A DNA stretch of 64,000 bases, taken from contig CAYOOA010000007.1 of NCBI GenBank assembly GCA_964405455.1, forward strand, positions 7,897 to 71,896, read 5' to 3'. This document shows, piece after piece, positions 17,022 through 25,202 of this stretch. The position numbers and the translations under genes were made by a program. Under the pieces are notes generated by a model. That model saw nothing but the letters and a program-made list of their open reading frames with translations. It searched no databases and was not told where the DNA came from. The DNA is from CALESS01 sp964405455. Lineage in GTDB: Bacteria > Chloroflexota > Anaerolineae > Anaerolineales > Anaerolineaceae. Positions within the stretch are counted from its first letter, which is position 1, and each line of letters starts with the position of its first letter.

Positions 17022-17027
17022 TATCGC

Positions 17028-18455
17028 ATGGATTTGGACTTAATCCAACACATACTGCAATCGGTTTGCCACCTTGATTCAAAACAGATCATCCTGGTAG
17101 GGGTTTCTGGAGGGGCGGACAGTCTAGCTTTGTTGGATATATTACATCAACTAAATTATCCCCTTGCAGCCGCCCATTTTAACCATCAACTCCGTGAAGA
17201 TGCTAACGAAGACGCCCGCTTTGTAGTGGAATTTGCTTCCGACATGGGGCTGCCCTGTATTCTTGGCTCAGGAGACGTTAAGGAAATCGCTCACAGGAAT
17301 GGTCTTTCATTGGAGGAAGCGGCCCGAAAAGCGCGTTATCGATTCCTGTTTGAGCAGGCGCGCTTCACAGGCGCCCAGGCGGTGGCGGTGGGACATCATG
17401 CTGCGGACCAGGTCGAGACCATTCTGATGCATTTTCTGCGCGGTAGCGGACCCGCCGGGCTGCGTGGGATGCAGATGCGGACCATCCTCCCGGAGTGGGA
17501 TGGCTTCATCCCTCTTATCCGCCCGCTGCTGGGGATTGAGAAAGAAGATATTCTGACTTATTGCGTTGAACGAGGTTTTCACCCAAGGGAGGATCACACC
17601 AACCAGGATACCAGCTTTTACCGCAACCGGCTGCGCCTTCAATTGATCCCTGAGCTGGAAAAATACAACCCCCGTTTTCGCTCCTCCATGCTGCGTATGG
17701 GAGAGGTAATGGCCGGGGATGAGCAAGTGCTGGAGGATGCTGCGCTGGCAGCCTGGCTCGAATGTTGCCGCGAACCTAAACCAGGCATTGTGCAAGTATT
17801 CCCAAAGGTCTTTTCAAGGCAGGCGCGGGCTTTGCAACGGCGGATTCTTCGCCGGGCAGCCAATCACCTGTTGCCGGATCTGCGCGACGTTGATTTTGAA
17901 AGTGTGGAACGGGGCGTAAATTTCTGTTCAGCCCATCCAACCTGCGGGCAAGTGGACATTGCCGGCGGATTAATCGCCGAAGCGGATTACGATGGGATTT
18001 TTATTCATATAGCTGAAAACACGGCACTGCCAGACCCTTTTCCGCAAGTAGAGGCAAATTTTGAGCAGGAATTGCCCATCCCTGGAAAGATTGAACTGAG
18101 CGAATGGGAAATACGGGCTGAAGAATGCGAACAACCGCAGGATTTTTCCTCCACGACAAACGAAATTGCCTGGTTGGATCGGGCCGTCCTGCAGGGACCA
18201 TTTATTATCCGCCGGGCGGTACCGGGTGAAAGTTTTATCCCGTTAGGAATGGGTGGGAAAAGCGTGCGTCTCTCAACTTTTTGGAGCAATATCCACATGC
18301 CACGGCGGGCGCGCCCGGGATGGCCGCTGGTGGTCTGTCAGGGGGAGATTGTGTGGGTGGTTGGGCAGAGGATTAGTGAACGAGCCCGGCTAAAGCCATC
18401 AAGTTGCACAGCTATCCGGCTGGAGCTGGTTCACCGGCAAGCTGACGCAGCTTGA
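17028..18455 (+). CDS. tilS: tRNA(Ile)-lysidine synthetase
   Basis: TilS attaches lysine to C34 of tRNA-Ile2 so that it reads AUA. The N-terminal PP-loop ATPase motif is GVSGGADSLAL (residues 25-35), followed by AAHFNHQLR and VGHHAADQVETI, which are typical of the family. The C-terminal half has a TilS substrate-binding region and the C-terminal domain near PGESFIPLGM. The 475-residue length is normal. The last 44 nt overlap the convergent recombinase-like gene. Confidence 0.93.
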   Translation: MDLDLIQHILQSVCHLDSKQIILVGVSGGADSLALLDILHQLNYPLAAAHFNHQLREDANEDARFVVEFASDMGLPCILGSGDVKEIAHRNGLSLEEAARKARYRFLFEQARFTGAQAVAVGHHAADQVETILMHFLRGSGPAGLRGMQMRTILPEWDGFIPLIRPLLGIEKEDILTYCVERGFHPREDHTNQDTSFYRNRLRLQLIPELEKYNPRFRSSMLRMGEVMAGDEQVLEDAALAAWLECCREPKPGIVQVFPKVFSRQARALQRRILRRAANHLLPDLRDVDFESVERGVNFCSAHPTCGQVDIAGGLIAEADYDGIFIHIAENTALPDPFPQVEANFEQELPIPGKIELSEWEIRAEECEQPQDFSSTTNEIAWLDRAVLQGPFIIRRAVPGESFIPLGMGGKSVRLSTFWSNIHMPRRARPGWPLVVCQGEIVWVVGQRISERARLKPSSCTAIRLELVHRQADAA

Positions 18456-19329
18456 GATTTATTTCGCGCCATTGAATTTTGGAGATGCCCATTTTCTGGC
18501 GAATTTTCTCGTGATCCAGGCCGGATGTCCAATCCATCAACACGGCCGTCCAACGGCACATATCAAAGGAGAGATGCTTGGTTAACCCGGCTTCTTGTCC
18601 CAGATCTTCGAGCAAATATTCCAGCCGGCGCGGCGACCAGGGGAAAAGCAGTTCGGTCGGTTTGTACTGGGCCAGGTATTCCTGGTATACAGGTACCCAG
18701 GCAGCCGGCAGGGTGATCTTACGTTCCTTGTAGCGATTGCGGGTGTTGGCATACCGAACAAATAACACGGGATTTTCCGGGTTTTCCAGGTCCAGATGGT
18801 TGATATGAATGGCGAGGCACTCACCTTTTTTTATGCCCGTGGAAAGGATCAAGGATAGAAGCGTGTAAGGTCTCGCATCCGGTTTACGGCGGGTTCGGTA
18901 AGACTGGGCGACCTCGAGTACTTTTTTCGTCTCTGCCGGGGTCAGGATATCAGGGAGCGGGCTGATAACCGATTGTTGCAGCACTTTCTCGGCCGGGTCC
19001 ATGGGCAGAACACCGCCACGCTGCAGCCAGCGGAAGAAAGCCTTGATACTGGTAATCCGCCGGGCCAGAGATTTAGGACTGCACGGAACTCCCCGGCCGG
19101 TTTGCAGCCAATCCAGGAAGCTGTTCAGGTCGCGGGTGGTAATGCTGCCCAGGGTGCGATCCGGAGCCAGGTAGGAGGCCAGCAGTTGAATATCCCCCAT
19201 GAAGGCCTTGATGGTGTAGACGGAGCGGCCCTGGTCGGCCAGGTAAAGCTCCCATGCCCGGGAAGCGGGAAGGAGGGGAGTATTGGGTGTGATGTGCGCG
19301 GTAAATTCAACTGCAGTTTTGTCTGCCAT
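18412..19329 (-). CDS. Tyrosine-recombinase-fold protein with degenerate active site
   Basis: The 305-residue protein has a SAM-like N-terminal core-binding domain (about residues 22-112) and a C-terminal domain in the order of XerC/D integrases (LTPAETKKVLE, LLSLILSTGIKKGECLAI). The catalytic residues are mostly gone. The TGLR Arg is Lys167, the HxxR segment reads FDMCRW, the GH His is Ile in GISKI, and the nucleophilic Tyr is Trp287 (IQWREI). It is unlikely to cut DNA and may be a DNA-binding protein derived from a recombinase. A perfect palindrome overlaps its promoter, and its 3' end overlaps tilS. It could be a chromosomally fixed regulator rather than a mobile-element relic, since the frame is intact. 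Confidence 0.75.
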   Translation of the reverse strand: MADKTAVEFTAHITPNTPLLPASRAWELYLADQGRSVYTIKAFMGDIQLLASYLAPDRTLGSITTRDLNSFLDWLQTGRGVPCSPKSLARRITSIKAFFRWLQRGGVLPMDPAEKVLQQSVISPLPDILTPAETKKVLEVAQSYRTRRKPDARPYTLLSLILSTGIKKGECLAIHINHLDLENPENPVLFVRYANTRNRYKERKITLPAAWVPVYQEYLAQYKPTELLFPWSPRRLEYLLEDLGQEAGLTKHLSFDMCRWTAVLMDWTSGLDHEKIRQKMGISKIQWREINLKLRQLAGEPAPAG

Positions 19330-19361
19330 GTGGATTCATCTCGTTTCTTGCGTGTAGATAA

Positions 19362-19400
19362 ATGTAGTGTACAAGATTTGGAGAAAATTGTCAATTGACA
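19362..19400 (-). promoter_or_regulatory. Sigma-A-type promoter of the recombinase-like gene
   Basis: On the minus strand TTGACA (19395-19400) is followed after 17 nt by TACACT, a near-consensus promoter. The start of transcription would fall about 25 nt upstream of the ATG at 19329. The minus-35 box lies inside the 24-bp palindrome. Confidence 0.7.
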
Positions 19401-19406
19401 ATTTTC
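19383..19406. promoter_or_regulatory. 24-bp perfect palindrome overlapping a minus-35 box (operator candidate)
   Basis: Arms GAAAATTGTCAA and its exact complement meet without a spacer. The site covers the minus-35 element of the recombinase-like gene, so a protein bound here would block the promoter. Such symmetry is typical of a dimeric repressor. The gene product itself or an unlinked regulator may bind it. The half-site shares TTGTCA with the operators at 32299 and 36379 but has a different centre. Confidence 0.65.
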
Positions 19407-19454
19407 GCTACTTCATGGGCGAGAGTCGGTTGAGATGGATGACAAAGAAGAAAA

Positions 19455-19507
19455 CCCCCTGTCATGGCTATCTTCAAGAAAAACCAGACAGGGGGATTGA
19501 TGGTCAC
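19455..19507 (-). terminator. Intrinsic terminator of the LCP gene
   Basis: CCCCCTGTC (19455-19463) and GACAGGGGG (19487-19495) form a 9-bp stem with a 23-nt loop. On the minus strand TTTTCTTCTTT follows. It lies about 30 nt past the stop of the LCP gene. Confidence 0.75.
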
Positions 19508-19524
19508 TTTCAAGGTTTGTTCAA

Positions 19525-20574
19525 TTAGGGAGTGAAAACTGCCTGTTGAATGATTGGGTAAATCAGGTCGTAATTTGGCAGGAGGACCATAGCGCCTGTT
19601 TCGGGAACCGTATAGGGTGTGACCTGTTCATAGCCGATTGCATACCGCCGGATCAGGCTGGTGTCATTGATCAGGCCGGGTGCAATAGGGACCAGTTTTA
19701 GCATTTCATCCAATCCCAGGTTGGTTTCAACGCTGCTTTTATAACGTTGATACAGGTCCCCTGCCCGAAGAACTGCATTAAAGCTCATCAGACGTTTGAA
19801 CAGGCCGAGCATTACTTCCTGTGCCCGACGGGTGCGGTCCAGGTCGCTGGAGGTATGGCGTGAACGGACATACCAGAGGGCTGTAGCACCGTCCATTATT
19901 TGCTGTCCAGGTGTGACTGTACAGTAGCCATCCACTGCCTGGGGTAAATCGCAGCTGTCCGTAAGAGTTGATCCAACATTCACATATATTCCGTTCAGAC
20001 TGTCGATGATCCCGACAAAGCCCTGGAAGTTGGTGATCAGGTAATAATCCGGTCGAACGCCGAAGTTGTATTCCAGCGTATCCGAGAACATTTGAAAACC
20101 ACCGTAAGCCATGGGGGTATTCAAACGATCATAACTCCCGCGCCCCGGGATGAAAACATATAAATCACGCGGGAAGGAAAGGACGGTCGCAGTGCCTTCC
20201 TTCGGGTTGATGCTTACCAGCATCATCACATCCGTGCGGAAACCAGAATTGGGGCGCCAATCGGAACCCAATAACATGATGCGTACCTGGCCATCTATAT
20301 ACGGAGAAGCCGTCGGTGCAGGCGATGTGGGGGTGACATCTTCCACCGGCGGGGGAACTTCTGTTGCGGTCTCTGTAACCATGGGAGCTTCTCCGGTGGG
20401 TGTGGGTGCAACGGGTTGGAAGGGTGTAGGCGTTGGTGCAGCGTTTGGATCTGCGGTGACCAACCAATTGGATGGAGAACCAGGATTCACCTGGGCACCC
20501 GGAGCAGTAGGCAAATTACACGCCAGGGTGATTAACAGGATCAGTATGAGTAATAAAGTTCTTTTGTGTTTCAT
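19525..20574 (-). CDS. LytR-CpsA-Psr (LCP) family lipoprotein
   Basis: The 349-residue protein has a short basic start, a hydrophobic stretch and a lipobox-like LITLAC, so it is probably lipid-anchored outside the cell. A Pro/Thr-rich linker (about residues 22-90) precedes the LCP domain, with GSDWRPNSGFRTDVMM, SFPRDLYV and RSRHTSSDLDRTRRAQ. The conserved Arg and Asp residues are those that bind the polyprenyl pyrophosphate of the donor. The family transfers glycopolymers to peptidoglycan or protein. It follows the LysM gene by 43 nt. Confidence 0.88.
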   Translation of the reverse strand: MKHKRTLLLILILLITLACNLPTAPGAQVNPGSPSNWLVTADPNAAPTPTPFQPVAPTPTGEAPMVTETATEVPPPVEDVTPTSPAPTASPYIDGQVRIMLLGSDWRPNSGFRTDVMMLVSINPKEGTATVLSFPRDLYVFIPGRGSYDRLNTPMAYGGFQMFSDTLEYNFGVRPDYYLITNFQGFVGIIDSLNGIYVNVGSTLTDSCDLPQAVDGYCTVTPGQQIMDGATALWYVRSRHTSSDLDRTRRAQEVMLGLFKRLMSFNAVLRAGDLYQRYKSSVETNLGLDEMLKLVPIAPGLINDTSLIRRYAIGYEQVTPYTVPETGAMVLLPNYDLIYPIIQQAVFTP

Positions 20575-20617
20575 CGATATATTATCCCTATCCTCAAAAA
20601 GAGGTTATTCTATAATT

Positions 20618-21439
20618 TTAGCCCTCTGGGCTGGCGGTAATGGTTTCTGTCGGTGAAGGAGTCGGAGTCCAGGTCGGGGTGTTTTCAGGCAGAGATGTGT
20701 TAGTCGGCGTAGTAGTCAGAGTGTTGGATGGCGCACTCGTCTCGGTTGGGGTGGTGGTTGTCGGTGACTGGAAGGTTGATGTGGCGGTCCAGGTCGGGGT
20801 GTAACTACCCGTCGGTGTGGGAGTGGCTGTGGCCGTGCGGACAGGTATGAACGGAACCATCAGGTAGTTGCCCGCCAGGATGACCGTTGTACTTCCCATA
20901 CAGTTGGCAAACTGCAATTCCGGGATGCTGATCCCCAACGCCAGGCTAAGCCTGAACAGGTTATCCTCCGGTTGGATCCGGTACGCCACCCAGCCGGGTG
21001 GTGGTCCGCAAACTGTCTGGGTGCGGGTGGGAGTGATCGTCTGGCTGGGAACGAGCGGCGGGAGGAAAATCAGGCTGGCCGGGGGCAGGCTTTCTCCAAC
21101 CAGGCAATTGGCGTTCATGATTTCCTGGCTGGCCATGTTGTAAGCAGTAGCCAGGCTGGCCAGGCTGTCTCCCGGTTGAATACGGTAAATTTGCCAACCC
21201 TTCGGGGGGGGGCAAGGCGTTGAGATCGGCGCTGTGGCTGTCAAGACAATAATTACATTAACCGGGGTGGATGTCTCGGGAAAAGAGTAATCGTAGACTG
21301 GCAGGGTGGGGTAGATGATGGGGGTGGGTGGAATGGGTACCCGTCCTTCAACCTGGGAAAGAAAGACTGCTCCAAGGATCATCAATAGACTTGCAGCGGC
21401 TGTCAGGATTCCGCTTAACCATCCCCGCGTTTGATCCAT
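20618..21439 (-). CDS. Membrane-anchored protein with two LysM domains and Thr/Pro-rich tail
   Basis: Starting at the ATG at 21439 (MDQTRGWL, one nt after the upstream stop) the protein has 273 residues. It has one transmembrane helix (about residues 8-27), two LysM repeats (about 80-130, IYRIQPGDSLASLA; and 150-200, AYRIQPEDNLFRLS) and a low-complexity Thr/Pro/Ser tail. LysM domains bind N-acetylglucosamine polymers, so it probably docks on the cell wall. Each LysM is followed by a conserved N-A/F-N-C. Coupling to the sensor-kinase-like gene and the nearby LCP gene suggests a cell-wall sensing or maintenance role. Confidence 0.8.
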   Translation of the reverse strand: MDQTRGWLSGILTAAASLLMILGAVFLSQVEGRVPIPPTPIIYPTLPVYDYSFPETSTPVNVIIVLTATAPISTPCPPPKGWQIYRIQPGDSLASLATAYNMASQEIMNANCLVGESLPPASLIFLPPLVPSQTITPTRTQTVCGPPPGWVAYRIQPEDNLFRLSLALGISIPELQFANCMGSTTVILAGNYLMVPFIPVRTATATPTPTGSYTPTWTATSTFQSPTTTTPTETSAPSNTLTTTPTNTSLPENTPTWTPTPSPTETITASPEG

Positions 21440-21440
21440 T

Positions 21441-23786
21441 TTACTGAACGAGCTTCTCCGTTGTGGCAGCTTGTAGGGGCAATTCGACGAAGAAGGTGGT
21501 ACCTCCAGGATTCGATTCGACCCAGACCCGTCCACCGTGGGCTTCCACCAGTGCTTTGACTATGGATAATCCCACGCCGGTATCACCGATGCCCTGGATC
21601 AGGGCATCATCGGCGCGATAACGGCGTGAGAAGACCTGGGGTAAATCCTCGGCTGAGACGCCGCTGCCGCTATCTTTCACCTCAATGAGAATGCTGGCCG
21701 GGGTTCCGCTGACCTGGTGCATATATGCTGTCAGGCTGATCGAACCTTCATTGGGAGTCACCGTACCGGCATTCTGAAGCAAATGGACAAAAATCTGGTG
21801 CAGTCCATCTCGATCAGCCCGAATCTGGGGCATCTCATCAGGAAGATCCATTTGCAGGGAGATGTTTTTCTCGCGGAATTGGGCGCTGGTATCGGTGATG
21901 GCACGGTCCAGGACTTCGCCGAGGTTGACTGGTTCGGCGATCATTTCGAACGGGCCGCCCCGTAAAGCCATCACATGGACCAGGTCATCCAACAGGGAAC
22001 GTAATTTTTCGTTGGACGCCTTGACGCGTTCCAGGAACTTGCGCTGGAGCGGGCCCAGGATACCTGCGGATTCTGTCAGGAGAAGATCCGTATAGCCGAT
22101 GATGGAAGCCATCGGTTGGCGCAGTTCCTGGACAACCGTAGCGACAATTTCACGTTCTTCCTCCGCACCCAGTCCAGAAGAATTTTGCAGGCTGCGGGTT
22201 TCCTGCAGCTTGCGGTTGGAGTCTTCGAGGCGGCTTTCCAATTCGGCAATTTCGCGCAGGGCTTGTTGTAACTCGCTTTCCATCCTTGCGGTGGACTGGA
22301 CCGGCCGATTTTCAACCTGACTGGCTGCCAAGCGTTGATTTTCTGCCTGTAAGTTTTTAATGAGCTGTTGTTGTTCATTTTGCAGGGTCAGCAGGGCTTC
22401 CATTTCACTGGCATCCGCCGAGCCCTGGCGTAACTCATCCATGGCGGTCAGGACCATTTGGTATTCCTGTTTTAGTTGACCCAGCTCTGATTGCAATCCT
22501 TCCACCTGGGCTTGCAGGCGTTCCACCTCGTCCTCAGCCGGCGAGGCTGCCTGGCTGCGAAGTAAGATGCGGAGGAGAGCAGGGGCCTCCGTGGCCAGGA
22601 AGGTTTGTTCTTCGTTGCTCCAACTTCGGCCAGAATAAGGTGTCAGCAGGAGCAGGCCGCCCCAGGGTTTGCCAGACTCTTCCAATGGGATGAACATCAG
22701 GCTTCCCAGCGGATTCAAGTTCAGGGCGTTTCCCAGACCCAGAATATCCGGGCTGGTGGTTTCCACATCCAGTCGGAGGGGACGGCCCTTGGCCAGAGCA
22801 GCCATCAAAGCCGGCACGTGATTGGCAGGGATATTTGAATTGGGGGCTTCTTCTGCCCGGATCAAGTCATATCCACTGTGCAATGCAAGTTCACCCGTCC
22901 CTGTTGGATTAACCAGGTAACACAACTCCGCCAGCATCGTGTGGGCTATGGCGCGGGTGAGTGTGGCGCCCGTCTTTTCCGGGCCTGGTCTGGCAGCCAG
23001 GTCCACCCAGGCTGTAACCACGCGCGGATCTGTCTTATGCCTTACATGCTCGATCGTTTCCTGGCTGGGGACAGTTCCGGGGGCAAGTGAAGAACCGGTT
23101 TGCACATCGGCTGGCTGGGGCAGGCGAGCGGCTATGAGCGGCAGCAGTGGATAGGCACACACCAGGGCTAAACGAACCGCTCCGGCGAAGTCTCCGCCAA
23201 GGTTGGGCCAGACCAACTGGGCTGTATGGCCAATCAACTGAATGGTAAAGAACGCAAGCGCAGCTCCCCAGCCAATTGGACGTTTGCTGAGAAGCAGGGC
23301 AATTGAAGTTAAGACGATGGCAAGGGAAAAAAGTTCCCAACCCAGGCTTAGCGGAGATTGGTTAAATGGTTCAGCGGCCGCTGTTGCAGGCCATTGCGAT
23401 AGGCTGAATAGAAGAAAAACCAGTGAGATTACGGTGGCCAGCCCGCCGATCAGATCGGCAGTCCGGGAATGAGACGGGGTAAGCCATAACCAGGCCGCCC
23501 AGATAAGAGCGAAGGTTGTTACAGCCCGATCCACCACGGGCAGGACCAATCTTGGATCCACCAAACCCTGCCAGGCCAGACCGCTGAGAATGAACATGAC
23601 TGCCTGGGAAAGGAGCATCAGCAGCAGCCCGAATTTCAACCGTCCGGAAAGGCGGGTGGGACGATGCGGATGGATCTCAACTCCCTGCAGAGCGGCGATG
23701 GCAGCAAAAGCCAGCACCAGGTGATAGAGCAGGTTGGCTGGCGGGGTGATTAGCAGATTCAGCAACTGTTGATAGAATGATTCCAT
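21441..23786 (-). CDS. Membrane histidine-kinase-like protein lacking the phospho-acceptor His
   Basis: The 781-residue protein has about seven or eight membrane helices (residues 15-235), a GAF-like domain (about 270-430), and a long coiled coil (about 435-540). A dimerisation helix pair follows, then an HATPase domain with DSGSGVSAEDL and GDTGVGLSIVKALVEAHGG. The H-box, normally HELRxP, reads VVQELRQPM, with Gln553 (22128-22130) in place of the phosphorylated His. The ATP-binding G1 and G2 boxes look complete, and the N-box reads HLLQNA. It should bind ATP but cannot autophosphorylate on His. It is coupled to the LysM gene, and no response regulator is adjacent. Confidence 0.85.
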   Translation of the reverse strand: MESFYQQLLNLLITPPANLLYHLVLAFAAIAALQGVEIHPHRPTRLSGRLKFGLLLMLLSQAVMFILSGLAWQGLVDPRLVLPVVDRAVTTFALIWAAWLWLTPSHSRTADLIGGLATVISLVFLLFSLSQWPATAAAEPFNQSPLSLGWELFSLAIVLTSIALLLSKRPIGWGAALAFFTIQLIGHTAQLVWPNLGGDFAGAVRLALVCAYPLLPLIAARLPQPADVQTGSSLAPGTVPSQETIEHVRHKTDPRVVTAWVDLAARPGPEKTGATLTRAIAHTMLAELCYLVNPTGTGELALHSGYDLIRAEEAPNSNIPANHVPALMAALAKGRPLRLDVETTSPDILGLGNALNLNPLGSLMFIPLEESGKPWGGLLLLTPYSGRSWSNEEQTFLATEAPALLRILLRSQAASPAEDEVERLQAQVEGLQSELGQLKQEYQMVLTAMDELRQGSADASEMEALLTLQNEQQQLIKNLQAENQRLAASQVENRPVQSTARMESELQQALREIAELESRLEDSNRKLQETRSLQNSSGLGAEEEREIVATVVQELRQPMASIIGYTDLLLTESAGILGPLQRKFLERVKASNEKLRSLLDDLVHVMALRGGPFEMIAEPVNLGEVLDRAITDTSAQFREKNISLQMDLPDEMPQIRADRDGLHQIFVHLLQNAGTVTPNEGSISLTAYMHQVSGTPASILIEVKDSGSGVSAEDLPQVFSRRYRADDALIQGIGDTGVGLSIVKALVEAHGGRVWVESNPGGTTFFVELPLQAATTEKLVQ

Positions 23787-23875
23787 ATCCCGATTATCTC
23801 ACTAGTTAGGATTATAGCACGCTCTTCATGAACCGTTGATCCGAGAGATCCAAAAAACCAATCCAACGGAAAACA

Positions 23876-23903
23876 TTGACAAAAGCCGGATTTCCGGTAG
23901 AAT
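23876..23903 (+). promoter_or_regulatory. Promoter of tRNA-Leu
   Basis: TTGACA (23876-23881) and TAGAAT (23898-23903) with 16 nt between lie 18 nt upstream of the tRNA 5' end. Spacing and sequence fit a housekeeping sigma factor. The rest of the 23787-23921 gap shows no gene. Confidence 0.65.
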
Positions 23904-23921
23904 ATGGCTTGCAAGTTGTAT

Positions 23922-24005
<84 letters not shown>

Positions 24006-24009
24006 CACG

Positions 24010-24035
24010 GACCCCGGATTTCCGGGGTCTTTTTT
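24010..24035 (+). terminator. Intrinsic terminator of tRNA-Leu
   Basis: An 8-bp stem GACCCCGG with an ATTT loop is followed by six T residues. It begins 4 nt after the tRNA. Confidence 0.9.
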
Positions 24036-24092
24036 AATCTGAATGTTATTCTGGAACGGGAATTGCACTGGCTATCAGTGATTTGCTTGTCG

Positions 24093-24115
24093 ATCCTGGA
24101 AAATCGGGGTACACT
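24093..24115 (+). promoter_or_regulatory. Promoter of the FtsB-like gene, apparently leaderless
   Basis: TACACT (24110-24115) is preceded by TTGTCG with 17 nt between. The minus-10 box ends six nt before the ATG at 24122, so transcription should begin at the start codon. No ribosome-binding site is visible. Confidence 0.5.
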
Positions 24116-24121
24116 CATTTT

Positions 24122-24511
24122 ATGGAAAAGAAAGAAAAGAAACAATTCGATTTTCGCCAGATCCTGCTCCTGGTGGGGATGGTAGTGGCTTTTTATATTG
24201 TTTTTGATTTGAGCGGAAAGATATCGGCGGCTAACGAAAAAGTACGGGAACGCGACCAGATGAGCACGCGGGTGGTGGGTTACCAGCAGACACAAAACAA
24301 CCTGGAAACCCAGATCGCAAATGCCACCCAGCCGGCTTTTATTGAAACTTACATCCGGTCAGAAGGTCATATGGTCCAGACAGGGGATATTCCAATCATC
24401 CCGCTGCCGGGCGGAACTGTTCAGCCAACCATGCAGACCGTGGAAGACCACCAACCGACTGCAGTTGCCAACTGGCAAATCTGGTGGGAGTTGTTTTTTG
24501 GAGACAGGTAA
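24122..24511 (+). CDS. FtsB/DivIC-like septum formation initiator protein
   Basis: The 129-residue protein has a basic cytoplasmic start (MEKKEKK), one membrane helix (about residues 13-32) and a coiled-coil stretch (about 33-70, NEKVRERDQMSTRVVGYQQ). A region with AFIETYIRSEGHMVQTGD follows and matches the conserved end of the DivIC/FtsB fold. Such proteins bridge FtsL and FtsQ at the division site. I start it at 24122 because the open frame upstream lacks family features and covers the promoter. The tail is Trp-rich. Confidence 0.65.
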   Translation: MEKKEKKQFDFRQILLLVGMVVAFYIVFDLSGKISAANEKVRERDQMSTRVVGYQQTQNNLETQIANATQPAFIETYIRSEGHMVQTGDIPIIPLPGGTVQPTMQTVEDHQPTAVANWQIWWELFFGDR

Positions 24512-24527
24512 AAAATCCAATCCGGGT

Positions 24528-25202
24528 TTAGCCATCAACCAGGCTTTTGTCATCAGCCTGGTTGATTTTATTTAAAACATCCTGAAGAGGAAGATCAGAG
24601 AGGCGGTTTAGGAACAAATCCATTTTTGGAAATTCCGGTTGAGTACGGGTTGTGAGGACGATGACGCAATGCATCCCGGCAGTGCGGGCGGCATTTCCTC
24701 CAGCCGGGGCATCTTCCACGACCAGGCAATCCGCCGGGGGAATGCCCAATTCACCGGCTGCCCGTAAGAACACGGCCGGATCCGGTTTGCTGGGTAATCC
24801 ATTGGATGAGACGAAGGCTTGAAAGAAGGATTCCAGGTGAAATTGACCAATCAAAGCCTGGATGTTTTCGGGCGGAGCGGAGGAAGCCACCGCACAGGGA
24901 ATGCCTGCCTGTTTCGCCTGGGCCAACCAATCCAAGACACCGGGATACACCTGAACCCGTCCGGGGATTTCCTGCCGGAAGAGGATTTCCTTCAATTCGG
25001 TAATGGATGTGATTTCATTTTCAGAAAGAGGGCCGTAGAGTTTCGCCAGGGTTGCCCGATTATTCATCCCAAAGGTGGTCATGAATTGTGCATAATCCAA
25101 CTCCCGGCCACGCCGGGATAGGGAAGTTACCCACGACCAGAAGTGCAGGTCGGTGGTATCTACGATCACACCGTCGAGGTCCCACAGAAGCGCGCGAATC
25201 AA
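24528..25202 (-). CDS. HAD-superfamily hydrolase, beta-phosphoglucomutase-like
   Basis: The 224-residue protein has motif I LLWDLDGVIVD, a helical cap, motif II VASSAPPEN, Lys in GLPSKPDPAVF and motif IV VVEDAPAGGNAA. This arrangement is that of subfamily IA phosphatases and beta-phosphoglucomutases. The second Asp of DxD is present, so either phosphatase or mutase chemistry is possible. Translation starts at a TTG (25202) that overlaps the stop of the SpoIIE-type gene. Confidence 0.82.
   Translation of the reverse strand: MIRALLWDLDGVIVDTTDLHFWSWVTSLSRRGRELDYAQFMTTFGMNNRATLAKLYGPLSENEITSITELKEILFRQEIPGRVQVYPGVLDWLAQAKQAGIPCAVASSAPPENIQALIGQFHLESFFQAFVSSNGLPSKPDPAVFLRAAGELGIPPADCLVVEDAPAGGNAARTAGMHCVIVLTTRTQPEFPKMDLFLNRLSDLPLQDVLNKINQADDKSLVDG
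24534..24573 (+). terminator. Intrinsic terminator of the FtsB-like gene inside the 3' end of the HAD gene
   Basis: ATCAACCAGGC (24534-24544) and its complement (24556-24566) form an 11-bp stem with an 11-nt loop, followed on the plus strand by TTTATTTA. It lies about 20 nt after the FtsB-like stop and within the last codons of the convergent gene. Confidence 0.7.

Noticed and set aside
18412..19383. Integrative element at tilS with the recombinase-like gene as integrase
   Set aside because: The active site is lost, no attachment-site repeats or phage genes are seen, and the neighbouring tRNA-Leu is 4.5 kb away and intact.
20625..20860. Thr/Pro-coding repeats in the LysM gene tail as a CRISPR or tandem-repeat array
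   Set aside because: The repetition is irregular at the DNA level and reflects Thr/Pro/Ser codons of a linker.
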